A DNA stretch of 64,000 nucleotides, from contig NC_092521.1 in assembly GCF_037038585.1 (NCBI RefSeq), positions 74,502,898 through 74,566,897 on the forward strand, written 5' to 3'. This DNA is from Patagioenas fasciata (Eukaryota; Chordata; Aves; Columbiformes; Columbidae). Shown here piece by piece: positions 38,619 to 51,711 of this stretch. The translations under genes were made by a program, and so were the position numbers. The notes below the pieces were generated by a model. It was not told the origin of the DNA, did not search any database, and was given only the letters and a program-made list of their open reading frames with translations. The number at the start of each line of letters is the position of its first letter. The stretch's first letter is position 1.

Positions 38619-38958
38619 TCACAGAGTCACAGAATGTCAGGGATTGGAAGGGACCTCGAAAGATCATCTAGTCCAAGCCCCACACCAGAGCAGGAACACC
38701 TAGACGAGGTTACACAGGAATTTGTCCAGGCAGGATTTGAATGTCTCCAGAGAAGGAGACTCTACAACCCCCTGGGCAGCCTGTTCCAGAGCTCTGTCAC
38801 CCTCACTGAGAAGTTTCTTCTCCAATTTATGTGGAACCTCTTGTGTTTCAGTTTGAACCCATTGCCCCTTGTCCTACCATTGGCTGCCACCGAGAAGAGC
38901 CTGCCTCCATCCTCATGACACTCACCCTTTATATATTTATAAACATTGATGAGCTCAG
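38619..38958 (-). mobile_element. CR1 LINE 3' fragment, reverse orientation
   Basis: It begins TCACAGAGTCACAGAATG, then GATTGGAAGGGACCTCG and AGATCATCTAGTCCAAGCCC, the reverse complement of the CR1 3' end. It runs on through CTGGGCAGCCTGTTCCAGAG and CCATTGCCCCTTGTCCTA to TATAAACATTGATGAGCTC. The - strand reading contains the CR1 motif [16 protein letters not shown]. It is close in type to the copy at 11512-12267 but in the opposite orientation. It is 5'-truncated where it meets GC-rich sequence. Confidence 0.93.
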
Positions 38959-39300
38959 CCCTCCTGCCCCTGGTCCCCTGTGCAGCCCTGCTCCCACAGC
39001 TCGCCGGGATGCCACCAGGGTAAGGTCTGGCGTCGGTCTCTACTGCAGCGCTCTCCTCCTGGGCAGCCGCAGAGCTGGGGATGAACCACTTGGCACCCAA
39101 CTTCGCCACCTAAAACCGAGGGATCTGCACCAAGCCTGCCGTCTGCAGCCCCCATGAGGGAAGGGAAGCGGGACCTCCTCAGAGAGGTGCTGCCAGAATG
39201 GCTCACGAGCCCGCTCAGCGGGTTGTCCCCTTCACTAGCACACAGGTGCCCTCCTGGCGTTTCAGCCCAATTTCTGACATGAGCTCGTACCGCACTCTTA
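38959..39300. other. GC-rich unassigned segment beside CR1
   Basis: Immediately after the CR1 truncation point the sequence is strongly G+C-rich with several CpG, for example around GCTCGCCGGGATGCC and GGTCTGGCGTCGG, and this lasts until about 39250. I could not assign it to CR1, an LTR or a gene. Confidence 0.35.
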
Positions 39301-41622
39301 CCTTAATGAGGGCTTGCACAGAATAAAGACTGAGATGCTAAAACAGCAGAGGAAGGGGTGCACCAAAACATAGTTATTACTCTGTCGATCACAAACTGTC
39401 AACAAGTCAGAGCTATAAATTTAAGACCTCATTCCTGAGGAGACCTCACATACTCAACTTAGGACCATGTCTAAAGACAGCTGTTTATAATGCAGCCAGG
39501 GAATAAGCAAATCTAAATTTATTAAGCTGGAACACGGAAATCCATCCCTATCAGAAGTTAATTCCTTTTCATTTCCATTTGCATCACCCTTAGACAACTC
39601 ATGAATCAACAACTGGCTAACAGAGATGCTTTGGGGTAGAAAGAGTAGAAAACCTAACAGTAGAAGGAAGGGCGATTCTTAGCAAAGGAAAAACAGTAGG
39701 AAGACGCTGGTGTTGGAAGAAAACAAATTAGTGGGATTGCAAGCAGGAAGGAAAAAGGCAGGAAAGCAGGCAGGTTGACTGCCAAAATGATATTAAGGGA
39801 TCATCTTTTTGTGGAGATGGAAAGACAGGTGATTTGAAGTGAGAGACATGAATCACAGAAGATACCGGAACCAGTTTTGTTAAATGCAAAGATTGTGTCT
39901 GTGAGTTATACAAATCCTTTCATCTCAGAGAAGTGTGGCAGCACAGAAATTGCGTATCACTCACAGGGGCAGACATAAAAGGATATACACTACCCAAAAG
40001 GAATCTTCCACATAATATTGCTCAACTTTTTCATTTCTGGTGTCTGAATTCAGCACTTATTTTCCCACGTACTGCGAAGTCAAGACCACCATTTCATATC
40101 GCAGTGCTCTTCTCCTGTGATGAGTGCACACTCTTCCTTTCCATTACACAGGCATGTGAAACTCGAAAGAGCACAACAAAGGAGTCAGTCCACTTAGAGC
40201 AGCCAGATTGGTCTGTACATTAATGTATTTCAGCTGGGTCAGGGTCTAGTGAAGGAAACATAAGGTGATGATGATAAGCTGAATGTTTCCTTCAACATTA
40301 CTACTCTAGCTTTTTAAGAGATAATAAGGGATCTGGTTTGCATATTTATCCATAAACTATAATATCAGAGGGCAGGCTGTTCTGGCCAGGAAGAGGCAAC
40401 AGTTTGTCCCAGTTAGAAAGCAGGATACAGACACACCTCAAAAGAAACAGGGACTCTTTTAGAGCCCACAGTTTTCAGTCAGCACAAGCTCACAATCTCA
40501 GCACCTGAAATTCCTATAATGGAGCTTACAATGATGTCTGCTCCTCTAAGAAGAGACAAGATATTCCCAGTCAGTGGCCTAACTATTTAAATGTCCCACC
40601 CCTAAGCCAAAAGCATGTGAGGATGCAGGCATCGCCAACATCACTGAAGCTACTACACAGAGAAGTAGCCATCAAGCTCCAGCAAAGATGCTCTGGGATA
40701 AGTAAAAAATCAGATCACACCTTTTACTACAGTAGGAGACCAGAAAACTCTGTCCTGGCAAAAACCAAATTGGGTTCTAGGCACTGGCCACCAAGATGGC
40801 CAAGCTGGTGTTGGGAGGCTGGGCTGCTTCCTAGATTTCTCTTTCCTAACACATCAGACCTCTGGAGCATTTACTGAGGCATGAAGTCTGGTCTTTGTAT
40901 TTACAGTAATAGAATTATTGTAAACCTATTTTTAAGTATTGCCACATATTATTCATTTCTTCTTGTAAAATTATCTCCAAAGGCAAGTATTATGTAACTA
41001 AAAATTCCAGGGGAAAAACAGCTGGTGCTTTTATGTTTATCTGAAAGCTATGTTTGTTTTCTCTGAGGCAAAACCAGAGCCTTAGGAAATGGTAAATGAT
41101 TCCCAAGACACTTTGAACTGATTTTCATAAAACTTGGATTAGTGCACTAGAAAAAGAGGAGTAAATAAAATGAAAGCAGCAAAACTAAAAATTACATTTT
41201 ACTTTTCTAATGAAGTTATTACTCCAAAATATCCTACAAATAACAATTAAGCACTTGATTTATGATCACAATGTCAGCTACTCCATTCATCTTTGGAGTA
41301 TTCTTCTACTCTGTGGTAATAAAAATGATCACTGCTCACCTGCTGCATACGCAGCATAAGCATAAGGAAGACCTGGGAAGCTGGTGTGGAGACAAAACTA
41401 AATTAAACGAAGGAGCTGTTAATTAGAGAGCAGATCAAAGTGTTGTAAAACATGTGGGATTCAGAGATCTGGAAAGGGAATATTTCTTGGAAAAGAACCA
41501 AAGTCCTAGCAAAAGAGGAATATCAGACCAAGAGGAAGAAACCACCAGCTCCTCTGACTTGTTCCCTTTCGCAAGGTGTGACCTATTCCTGTCTTGCTCA
41601 GGGGCTTAACTTGCAAATACAT

Positions 41623-41760
41623 CAGGGGTGTCCAACTCATTTTCAGCAGGGGACACATCAGCCTCGTGGTTGCCTTCAAACGGCCGAATGTGTTAGAGAT
41701 GAAGGAAACAAGGAATGACCACAACCAGAAAAGCTTTCAGGGCACTGACACTAATAACAA
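41623..41760 (+). mobile_element. Possible hAT DNA-transposon terminal remnant
   Basis: CAGGGGTGTCCAACTCATTT at 41623 is typical of the end of old amniote hAT (Charlie-like) elements. It is followed by GACACATCAGCCTCGTGGTT and CCTTCAAACGGCCGAATG, which are also characteristic. No matching opposite terminus was found, so only one end appears to be kept. The right boundary is a guess. Confidence 0.5.
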
Positions 41761-42121
41761 AAATACCCACACAAGCTAACACTCAAAAATTAACAGCATG
41801 GTTCTGCAGTGATTGCGTTGCATATATATCTCCATCCACCAAACACTAAAAAGCGACTTGTTGTAGTGCTGTGGGAGCTAGCAAATATTTCAGTTTCTCC
41901 ACAGACTCTGTAAACCTTCCTTGTATGTCCTCTCCTCCTTCTTTCCAAAAGAAAGAGTGGCAGCCTTTTCAGTCTCTTCTCGCCAGCCGGCCCCATCCCC
42001 TCCAGCATGCAGCTGTGCCTCTCTGCACTTCTCTACATCTGCTACAAGTGGGTACATCAGTGGGGAAAAAGGGCATCCACTACTTAGTACTCATTATCTT
42101 TCTTGATTATGTCCAGTATGT

Positions 42122-42476
42122 GGTTGAGTGGAGACCTTCTTGCTCTCTACAACTACCTGAAAGGAGGTTGTAACATGGAGGGTGTTGGTCTGTTCTCCCA
42201 AGTAACAAGTGATGGGAGGAGAGGAAATGGCCTCAAGTTGCACCAGGGATGGTTTAGATTGGATATTAGGAAAAATTTCTTTACAGAAAGGGTTGTGAAG
42301 CACTGGAACAGGCTGCCTGGGATGGCTGAGTCACCACCCCTGGAGGTGTTTAAAAGATGTGCAGATGAGGTTCTCAGGGACATGGTTTAGAGGTGGACTC
42401 GGCAGTGCTAGGTTAAGAGCTGGACTCGATGATCTTAAAGGTCTTTTCCCACATAAACAATTCTACAATTCTATTT
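42122..42476 (+). mobile_element. CR1 LINE 3' fragment
   Basis: It reads GGAGACCTTCTTGCTCTCTA, CAACTACCTGAAAGGAGG, TTTCTTTACAGAAAGGGTTG, CACTGGAACAGGCTGCCTGG and GGACTCGATGATCTTAAAGG. It ends in ATTCTACAATTCTAT. The + strand frame gives [18 protein letters not shown], the C-terminal end of CR1 ORF2. It belongs to the same type as the copy at 49490. Confidence 0.93.
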
Positions 42477-44357
42477 CTGATTACGGGCAATACCTTGTTG
42501 GCTCTGACACCTGCCACTGCACATCAAGCTGGTGATTTCAGAGACCTTTCAGTGACCACTCCTGAGCAGTAACCACCACTTCGCAGCCTAGCACAGAGAC
42601 ATTGACTAGAGTGATTTACCCTATGGGCTTCGCTGTACACTGAACATTGTCTGTCACCCTTTTGCTCACTCCCCTGGTACTTTTGGAGATCTTTGCCACT
42701 GGCACAGCGTCTCACTATCCAAAAGAGCTTCGTACCATCCAGAGCCATGGAAATCAACTGTTACTGGTTCACTGATGAAGATGTTGACACCCCCCCAGGA
42801 ATCAACATAAGAGCACGTTGGCCACCATGCACCTTGCATTTTGTTTTATTCAACTTTCTTTCCATGAATGTATCTAACCAGTTTTCAAATCCATGCAAAC
42901 TCCTGACAGCCAGAGAAAACCACGGCAATAACTTCCAGAGTTGCCCTCTGCCATGTACAAAAAAGCACGTACTTCCCTTGCTTGCATTGAACCTTCACCT
43001 AGTAAGTTCACTGAGCTAGACTAGTTCTTTTAATATGAGAGACAGCAGAGGATGAACAGCTGAAGTTCTCAATAATAAGGATTTTCTCCTCTACGATGCC
43101 TTCCAGCCAAGGATTTCAAATCATATCTTGGGACTTACATGCTGTCAGATTAGCCAGAGGTCTATGAATTTATATTTTGAGGATCTGTTCACTTTCTTAA
43201 GCACAAGAATAGCAACGGTTTTTAATACCTTTTTCCCTTACATTCTGAAAAAGGGAAAATCACCTAAATCCTTTAGAAGAAAGTGACAGTTATTCTTAAA
43301 ATTGCAGTACAGAGACACTAAGCAATTTCTAACAACCATTAAATATATTCTTGCTATCTAAAGTGCATGAGGAAATAATGTTTCCAGGATTATTTTACAC
43401 GCTAACAAGGGATCATTTTATTTCTAAATTGTAATCACGCACACACACAAAAACACAGAATAATTTTTAATGGAAGTCTTGACCATAATACTGTGAATAA
43501 AACCACTTAAATGCTTTAAATAGACTAAAGCACTTTGGAATTTAAACTTTTATATAGAATTTGTATCATTCAGAGCAAATTACATCAAGGTAGAAAATAC
43601 CTTGAGGAGTCCCTTCTCTCAAGCATGACTGTCAGTTCTTTTCTACTGTATAAGGAACACTGCTCCAGGTAAAAACATACCAGCAGCAAGGCAAAATAAT
43701 CCAGTTGCAAGGATAAGATTCTCTCAAGAAATCACATGCAAACAGAAGCAAGGCCTCTTGAAAATGCCTTCAATATAAAAAAAACCAAACAGTTAAATGC
43801 ATCTTTGGCTAGTGCTGCAAACATCAGAACTGTCACAAGGTACTGGGACTAAGTCGAAATACCCTAATCATAGCTAAATAACCAGATTGGTAAACTTAGA
43901 TTTCAGATTTTAAGCCTTCTTGGCAAGCTGTGTCATCTTCCCTGGGCACAAAGGTTAGCAAATAAAAAAACCCTCCACCTGTAATTATAAGACTCGTATT
44001 TTAGCTAATTAAGGCATATATACTCATGTTGAATAAAACTGTTGACAAGTAATGATTGAACATGTATGCTGACAAGTCAGAAAGGGGCAAACTATTAAAT
44101 AGGACAAAATGTCAGATATAACAGAAGGTAGCAACAAAAACTTAAAACTTTGTTTTTTATCCCTTTGGCACTTCTTCTCTTTTGCTTTCAACTCCTTTCA
44201 AAGTGGAGCTTTTAAAAGCTGCACTCAGTCACTTATTTTTCCCAAAAATTAATCCATGGCAAGTTCTTCCTGCACATGACGTTGCTTTTAAAAAAATATT
44301 TCTAACACAGGTTTCTGGTTAAAAGCCACATTCCACTTCCAGGTTCTTAAAAAGTGA

Positions 44358-44440
44358 GAGGAAAAACAAAACAACAAAAAACCACACCAAAACAAAAAAC
44401 AACCAATCAACCAAACAAAAACCCCACAACAAACAAACAT
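44358..44440. repeat. A/C-only low-complexity tract
   Basis: The tract is made almost only of A and C on the + strand (AACAAACC-like units). It resembles tracts at 2965, 24997, 27405 and 51633. Confidence 0.85.
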
Positions 44441-46170
44441 ATAAAAGAAAGGGCTAGCCTGCCTAGCCATATTGGACCACATTTGCCCCCTATTATGGGC
44501 AGGCTTCTTAAGGTTTGGTTTCTTATTTGTTTGCTTTCTATTAAAAGAAAGATTTTAAGAAAAGCTTCCACCCCTGCCAAATTTCTTTTTCCCCTTAAGA
44601 TGCTCCTCTGCCCTGTGTTCAGTTTTCAAATGCGAGATCCATGAAAAGACTGCAGGAAGATTGTGCACGGCATTCAGCCATAGAGACTTTAGAGAATAGA
44701 GCATCTTGGCTACAAGGCAACAGCGGAGGAATGGGGATGGTAAAAGAAATTGTGGAAAAATTAGAGAGTGAGGAAATTAAACAAACAAACAAGAAAGGTC
44801 TCCACACAGAAATGTGCATGTCTGCATGTTCAGGAAACCAGGCCCAAGGTATTAGAAAGATTTCAAAAGAGCTCATGTAATATACATCATACTTTAGAGC
44901 ACCCTTTCTCCCTCCAACTATAGGAGCATGAGCACCTCATATCTAGATAAGCTTACTCAAGTTTACTTCATTGCCAAATCTCTGCATTATGGTCCCCAGC
45001 AGTGCCCTGGGCACATTATTTTTCTGACTACCAAAGTCCCCTACCTTCCACATACACTGAAGAAGTAACATCTTGTGTGCAATTTTCCTACCTGTGTTTC
45101 ATAAAATAAAATTAGTGTAAATAAAGAGCTCAAAGTTCTTGCTCCATTTACCTTCTGGTCTTCACCTCTACTCTCTGTCTCTTCCTATTCCAGTCAGATT
45201 TACCTTAATTTCTTTCTTGCCGGTTTTCTGAGGCAGCTGCAGAACCCCATCTGTTGTGTCATAACACAACTTCACGCTGCCTGTCCAAGTAAAGCCAGCA
45301 GACCTGACCAGAAAGGTGGATCGCAGCATGTCCCTGCAGACAGGTATTGCCAGCATACCAAGCTGCAGGTTCACTATGACAAGGTTAATCTTTCATTTGC
45401 AAGGAAACATTTTCATTGTCAGAATAATATTTCCATTTTCTTCTTGCCAAAAACATGCAAAAAGAATGAATAAAGTAACAAGTTATCCCGTATTTCAAAT
45501 CACCAGAGGCCAATGTGAGCACAAAATGTGGTTGGTTATGCATGCAAAACCACGGACCATCCTAACTTCTACATGCAGATATTTGACACAAGGAAGCCAA
45601 GGGCTGCTATGAAAACACAACTTTCTCAACCTGTAATGTATTTAACAGCACAAACCATCATAACGCTGCTATCATGTGTCAGCCTATACACAATATTCTT
45701 GTTGCAATGTCACTAGTGGGATTTTGTAACATTTAAAGAAGTTCAGACTACAATTGTGAATACAAGATCAGAAACGGTATTTTTAAAACACCAACTTCAC
45801 ACATGATCTGATATGCTGAAATTTTTTTCTATTAGAGATGATTAAAACTATGTTGAAAATATAGTAGAAAATTATTCTGTTTCTACATGGAATATGAGAG
45901 AAGAAATACTTCCTGTTTCCTTCTCAGCAGCCCTTCTTTCAAAAATATTTTTGAAAAACTTAAAGAGAATTTAAGCTTTTTGGGGTTTGAAAAATGTGCC
46001 TCCCCATGCTCTTTTTAATTTCTTCCTCTTTGCTTTTATTGATGAAGGGACTTTAACTGTGAAAACGAGAAAAAGGAAATTGGAAGTAGTTTTAGTAGTA
46101 AAACTTCAAAATCTCAAAAAATAGCCTCTCCCATTTGCAACAAAACAGGCATTATATCAGAAAGATTTGT

Positions 46171-46209
46171 AAAACAAACAAACAAACAAATAAACAAACA
46201 AAACCCAAC
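46171..46209. repeat. (AAAC)n microsatellite
   Basis: Eight or more tandem AAAC units with one AAAT variant. Confidence 0.9.
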
Positions 46210-46849
46210 ATGAACATATGCTTCTTTCTTACTTATAAAACTGATAAATTTAAAAAGCATCTCTCATGGACGTAACAGTTCAGTTACTTACATATCAGCT
46301 TGTAAGTACAAGCCTATGAAGATTATTTCAGCTGATACTGAAACAGAGGTGTCTGTAGGGTAGAGCAAAGCAGATACACCGACATTTGCAAAACTATAGC
46401 AATACTTTACAGAATTTGGCCAACAAAGGGGGACAAACACACCAGGTATGACCATGCCTGCACACCTTGCCAAAGAAAGGGTCCAGGGCCATCCAAATGC
46501 TTCCTAAATCCCCCTCTAGTGAGCGTGTTCCATGACAGTGATCCCGCGGCAGAACCAGAACCTCTCTGCACCCCACGCACCTCTCAGGTAAGTCAGCTCT
46601 GCAACTTTTGCTGCCACGCAAGACCTTCTGAAGTTCTTACACAGAATGGCCATGAAAAAGGTCGCTTTGACAGGAGTTACAGTGGTCTAACGTATGTTTA
46701 ACCACAAGGGGCTGACAGGTTGGAAAACCATCATGTCACATCAAGTATAGAATTCCCTGGTGCTGTAAACCTCCAGAGACCTCTCAAAGGGCATGGTATT
46801 TTCTGTGTAGGGTTTTACTTACCTGCTTTAACCACATGAAAGATGAAAC

Positions 46850-47140
46850 CTTTTGCTCTGGGTTGCCATTCTGGGTAGCTGCAGCTTACTGCCCTGCTAT
46901 GTAGCATGCTGTGTCCCAAGGACCCCGTTCCCAAATCATCCAGAACAGCCTCACATGTACCATGGACCCCACCACCATGGACAGGGGCATCTGTCCCAGC
47001 CCACGAACCCCAGACACTGGGTGGCTCCTGAGACCACATGGCGCAGGCAGCGTGTCCTCCTGCTGCCCATGGCACAATATGGGCAGTGCTGATGGTTCAG
47101 AAGACCGAACGAGATGCCAGACTTAGGGTGCATCTACACA
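46850..47140. other. GC-richer unassigned island in VWC2 intron
   Basis: This C-rich stretch is open in several frames on both strands at once (60-86 codons), as expected from a biased composition. No domain was recognised. Confidence 0.3.
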
Positions 47141-49489
47141 TTCAGTCAAATAGGGCACAGGACAGATGGAGGGAAAGGTTTTTTTTAAAGAGGGTAGAAA
47201 GAAGGGGAGAACAGGGTATTCTGAATAACGTGGCTTCCCAAACTTGCACCATCACTTAACTAATATGTTATATACGGCTATGATAATTCAAAAACTGATC
47301 AACTGCAAATTAGGAACATATACTGATATAATAATTTCTACGTGTATTTCAAACTTGCATGTGCAATGAACATATGAAGTCAATAAAATCCTACCTGTGC
47401 TTTGCATTGGTGAGAATATACTTGAGTCACATTCAAACGTGGCAGTCTGTTCAATAAATAGATGAGTCTTAGACTACACATGTAACTTAAATCATTGTTT
47501 CTCTGTTAAGGTGGCATGCACACAGATGCACACTCAAATTAGTAGGAAATTAAAAATTACCTATCTGTGCAATGCGAAATGAAGCACCTAAACACACTAT
47601 TTACAGACGACCAGCATGGAAAGCAAGTGAAAAGCAAGAATGGTTGCTTAAATGGAAGTTATATAGAATAGCAACATCTAATGCTCTGTCAGAGACCCTA
47701 ATCATGATACAATGCACCACTGTATAATAAAACTTGTTCTGCCATAATTCACAGTCAAGCAAGAAAGAACAGATGAGGGAAGAGAAAGGTATTTCCATTC
47801 CAATCAATTTAAACATAAGGAACTCTAAAATCTCTTTTTTTTTCAAGGTTACAAGGAAACTCTGTGGCAAGGCATAGGTCTGGATGAACATTTTTAGTAA
47901 TGTTCATAGCATGTGAAAAACAAGCCAGCTCCATGGCTGTTACACACCAGAGTATCTCCATTGACTTACAAGTATGAACTTGAGTAACTTGCACTAATAG
48001 AGCCCTGCTGAGAATGCAAATTCTGCTGCATAGTCGTTAACTATACAATTATGAATGAGGTCAAGAATTTAAATATTAATATTTTATTTTTGAAGGCAAG
48101 CCTAAACTTTCAGCATATAAGCAGCACCTTTGCAAACAGAAAAGACGGAAAGCTGTGGCTGGCCTGAGGGAGATAAACCTGCTCGGTGCAATGATGCTTG
48201 ACCGGTACAGGGGGTGCGCAGTTCTGAACAGTCACAGACACACAGCCTGGCACAGCGGGTAATGTCTAATGCAGGCACTTGTTATGTGTTGAGATAATTT
48301 GGGGAGAACAATTGGATCAGGCTTTGAAATGGATCAGTGTGATCTAACACAGTGGCCATGTTTGTAGTTAAAAAAACTTCTAGAACATCTGAAATAGATA
48401 AAAATGTGAGTCTGCAGCAGACCCAGTTGCCAGCTCTTCAGGGATCCATGAGTGCCAGGGGCATCCTTCAGTCCTTCCCAGTGACCAGTGCCCCTGAAAG
48501 CGAAGAGCCAGACTGGGGCTCATGCTGGGCACCTTGCAAGGCACGGCTAGAGGAATATGAACTAAAAAAGAAAAACACGCAGGGGCCCCAGAGAGCTCTC
48601 CCAAGGAAATGGGGTAGCTGATAACACAGGGACTAAATAAAGACCAGCTTCTGCATCTCTCTCATCTTTCTGCAGAGCTTGGATGAACAGCACAGGATAA
48701 ACACTGGGTACCAGGAGCCTGCAAAGCTGTGAAGTCACAGCATGAAGCTTTTGGACACTTTGGACCACCTCCAGAAACATGAGTGGCTCACAGACTGACT
48801 AACCTCAGCTCTGCTCGCAGCAGCTGCAGACATCACTTGTAAAGAATTCTCCTACCATCTGCAGCTGACAGTTTTTATCATGTATGTATCTGGGATGTCT
48901 GTCTCACTAGTACCTACACTTTTCAAGACAGTAAATCTCTGAGGCCCTGGTTTTATTATTAGAATGATTTTCTGCTAAAACATATATACACATATTCTTT
49001 TCTAATAATCTCCCCAAAATAATCACTTCCCTCTCCCCATCAGTGCATTACACTGCCTGCAGAAATGACATTAATTAGCACTAGCTCCTACAAAGACAGA
49101 GTTGAGGGGAAAAGTAGTAATCACTCAGGACCTCATCTCTGGACATGCTGGACTAGACCTGTATTTGTTTCTCAGTTACTGCTCTTCTCAGCAGGTGATG
49201 AAAACAGGCACTGATGCCAAATTGTTCTAGCAGCTGACTGTAAACAAAGAGAGCCCTTTGAAAATATGTTTGTTTGAAGGAGTTAAAGAGAAAAATTCTT
49301 TGACGAATTAGAAGACAAACAACAGCAAGTCTCAAACAGTGTCACACCCCTTAATCTGCATGAGTCCAGGTATGTGCCAGGGACTTTTAAAACTCAAGGA
49401 AAGTTTTAACCAGGTAGAGGTGCAATTAAGCATGGCTAAAGAGTGCACTTAAAAAGTGCCTCAACGACTGCTCTTGGCCATCTGAGTGT

Positions 49490-49816
49490 TTTCTACAACT
49501 ATCTGAAAGGAGGTTGTAGCATGGAGTGTGTTGGTCTCTTCTCACAAGTAGCAAGTTACAGGGCAAGAGGAAATGGCCTCAAGTTGTGCCAGGGGAGGTT
49601 CAGATTGGGTATTTGGAAAAAATTATTCACAGAAAGGGTTGTCAGGTATTGGAACAGGCTGCCCAGGGAAGTGGTGGAGTCACCATCCCTGGAGGTGTTT
49701 TAAAAGGCATTTAGACATGGTTAGGGACATGGTTTAGTGCTAGAGTTAGGTTAGGTTATGGTTGGAGTTGATAATCTTTAGGGTCTCTTCCAACCAGAAT
49801 GATTCTATGATTCTGT
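49490..49816 (+). mobile_element. CR1 LINE 3' fragment
   Basis: It carries CTATCTGAAAGGAGGTTGTA, CAGAAAGGGTTGTCAGGTAT, TGGAACAGGCTGCCCAGG and GGAGTCACCATCCCTGGAGG. It ends with CAGAATGATTCTATGATTCT, the classic CR1 3' terminal repeat. The frame gives [18 protein letters not shown]. It is 5'-truncated. Confidence 0.94.
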
Positions 49817-50753
49817 CTCCATCTTGCTCAAAACATGGAACTTGTCCAAGCACTTTCAGGAGAGCACAGCCAGTCATCAGTCCGCTCCCCAGGCCCAGCA
49901 GGTACCCAGGGGTCTCCTACTCACTGTGTCAGCTTGTAACCTCCCCAGTCACCACTCTGTGCTGGATCATGCTCTCACAACAGAAATACACACAGCAAAG
50001 TTCCTTGCAGTGGAAAAAAAACTTGGAATGACAGCCAGTATCACTTGGCCTCACACTCTTCCACTGCTACCTAGGTACTTAGTCCTGTTGTCACTGCACA
50101 GGCTGATGAGAAAACAAAGAAAGGAAGAATGTCTGTGTTTAGGGCAAAAGACTCCCTTCATTTAAGTTTTTCAGAGAGAAAGAGATTCTTCTAACAAAAA
50201 CATACAAAAGACACCTGATGCAAGAACATAGTCCACAAGTTAGACACACCATTCTCTCATTTACTGGAGAACAGATCACTGTTCATGGATGTCCAACCTT
50301 TGCAAACTCAGACAGTACTGGTTTGTTCGCTGTGGAGCAATGTCGAATTCAATACTGGGAGCAAATTCCAAAACAATTTTAAAAAAAGAAAGCAATAAGA
50401 CAAGTTTTGATTCCAAACCACCAAAAACATTGGGAGCTATGACCAGTCACAGTCACCACATTACTTACAATATAGTAACAGGAGTACAGAAATCAACCGC
50501 AAGCCATTTGTGCAAAATGACAAGCCTATTTTTTCTCCCACTGAGTAGCACTAACTTGGTGTGATGGCCACATACTTATTCCAGGTCCTCAACTCTCAGT
50601 CATGGAGGAGAGAGGAACTGTTATGATCTGAGCTGGAAAATCTAAATCAGACAAGTTTCAGTTGTACAGCAGAATTCTCTTTCTATACAGGATTGACTTG
50701 CCAAAAGGGTACCTTTTCAAGATGGTCACCAAGATGAAAGCTGAATGCCACAG

Positions 50754-50792
50754 TGTCAATTTTGTTTGTCAATTTTGTATGTCAATTTTATT
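50754..50792. repeat. Three tandem copies of a 13-bp unit
   Basis: The unit TGTCAATTTTGTT is repeated three times with one or two changes per copy. Confidence 0.9.
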
Positions 50793-51632
50793 TGTACTTC
50801 AGTTACTATCAGTCCACAGGGTGCTGGAAAGCTTTGTGTCATTTTAAAAAAAAACAACTTGCTTGAAGAGCATCACATATTTGTTCAGCAGCTACATTCT
50901 CAACATTTTTTTCCAAATGTGCAAGACAGTCCAATGCACATTACAGAAAATATAAGTTTCAGCTGGTGTCACTATAGGACATATCTTCATGGATATTCTT
51001 CAATAAGCTGCCCAGATGTGCATGCAAAGTGCAATTGCAGCTCCTGGCAAAACCTTGAATTAAAGTGAAATACTAGTGAATAAGGATGCTGGTGCTGTCT
51101 TGGGAATTTACACAGATATACAATAGTTTTTTGGATGTCAAAGCACTTGACCAAGACTGGTGAGGGACATGTTGTAACTGAATAATCCCAAAGGATAGGT
51201 GCAAGTTCGACAGATATTTAGTATCCGAAAAGATCACTCAGATATTGAGGTTTTTTCTTGCAGTATTTAAGCACTTTGGAAGAAATCCAACAAATGCTGC
51301 TCAAGCAGGTCCTGTTAGTCTACTGACACATTGGTTAACTGCCAGATGTTGCTGATGACATGCTGACTACACAGAGTAGAAAAGCAAACATTCAATAACT
51401 TCATTAAGTATCAACTTGAAAGCCATTTTCTTTTACCTCCAACGCTGTGATTAGGTGTCCCAATAGGAAAAAAAAAATCAAGAGCTCTGCAGAAAGAACT
51501 CTGTAAAGATCTCGAGAAATTAATTGAGACCTATTTACAACACTCAAAACAGAAAGTGCTGGACATAAGAGAGTCTCTAACACTTGTGTGTCAGTCTCTT
51601 GCTTACTTTGCTGGTAACAGTGGATGGGATTC

Positions 51633-51711
51633 TAAAAAAAAAAATACAAACAAAACAAAAAAACCCACCAAAAACCAGCCAAACAAAAAACAACAAACCA
51701 AAAAAACAAAA
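51633..51711. repeat. A/C-only low-complexity tract
   Basis: Starts with a run of A interrupted by T, then AAC/AACC units. The two overlapping + strand ORFs here are artefacts. Confidence 0.85.

Noticed and set aside
38547..38918. 123-codon + strand ORF
   Set aside because: It is the antisense reading of a CR1 3' end.
44641..44880. 79-codon + strand ORF rich in K/E
   Set aside because: No recognisable domain, no splice context. It follows a low-complexity tract and is likely chance.
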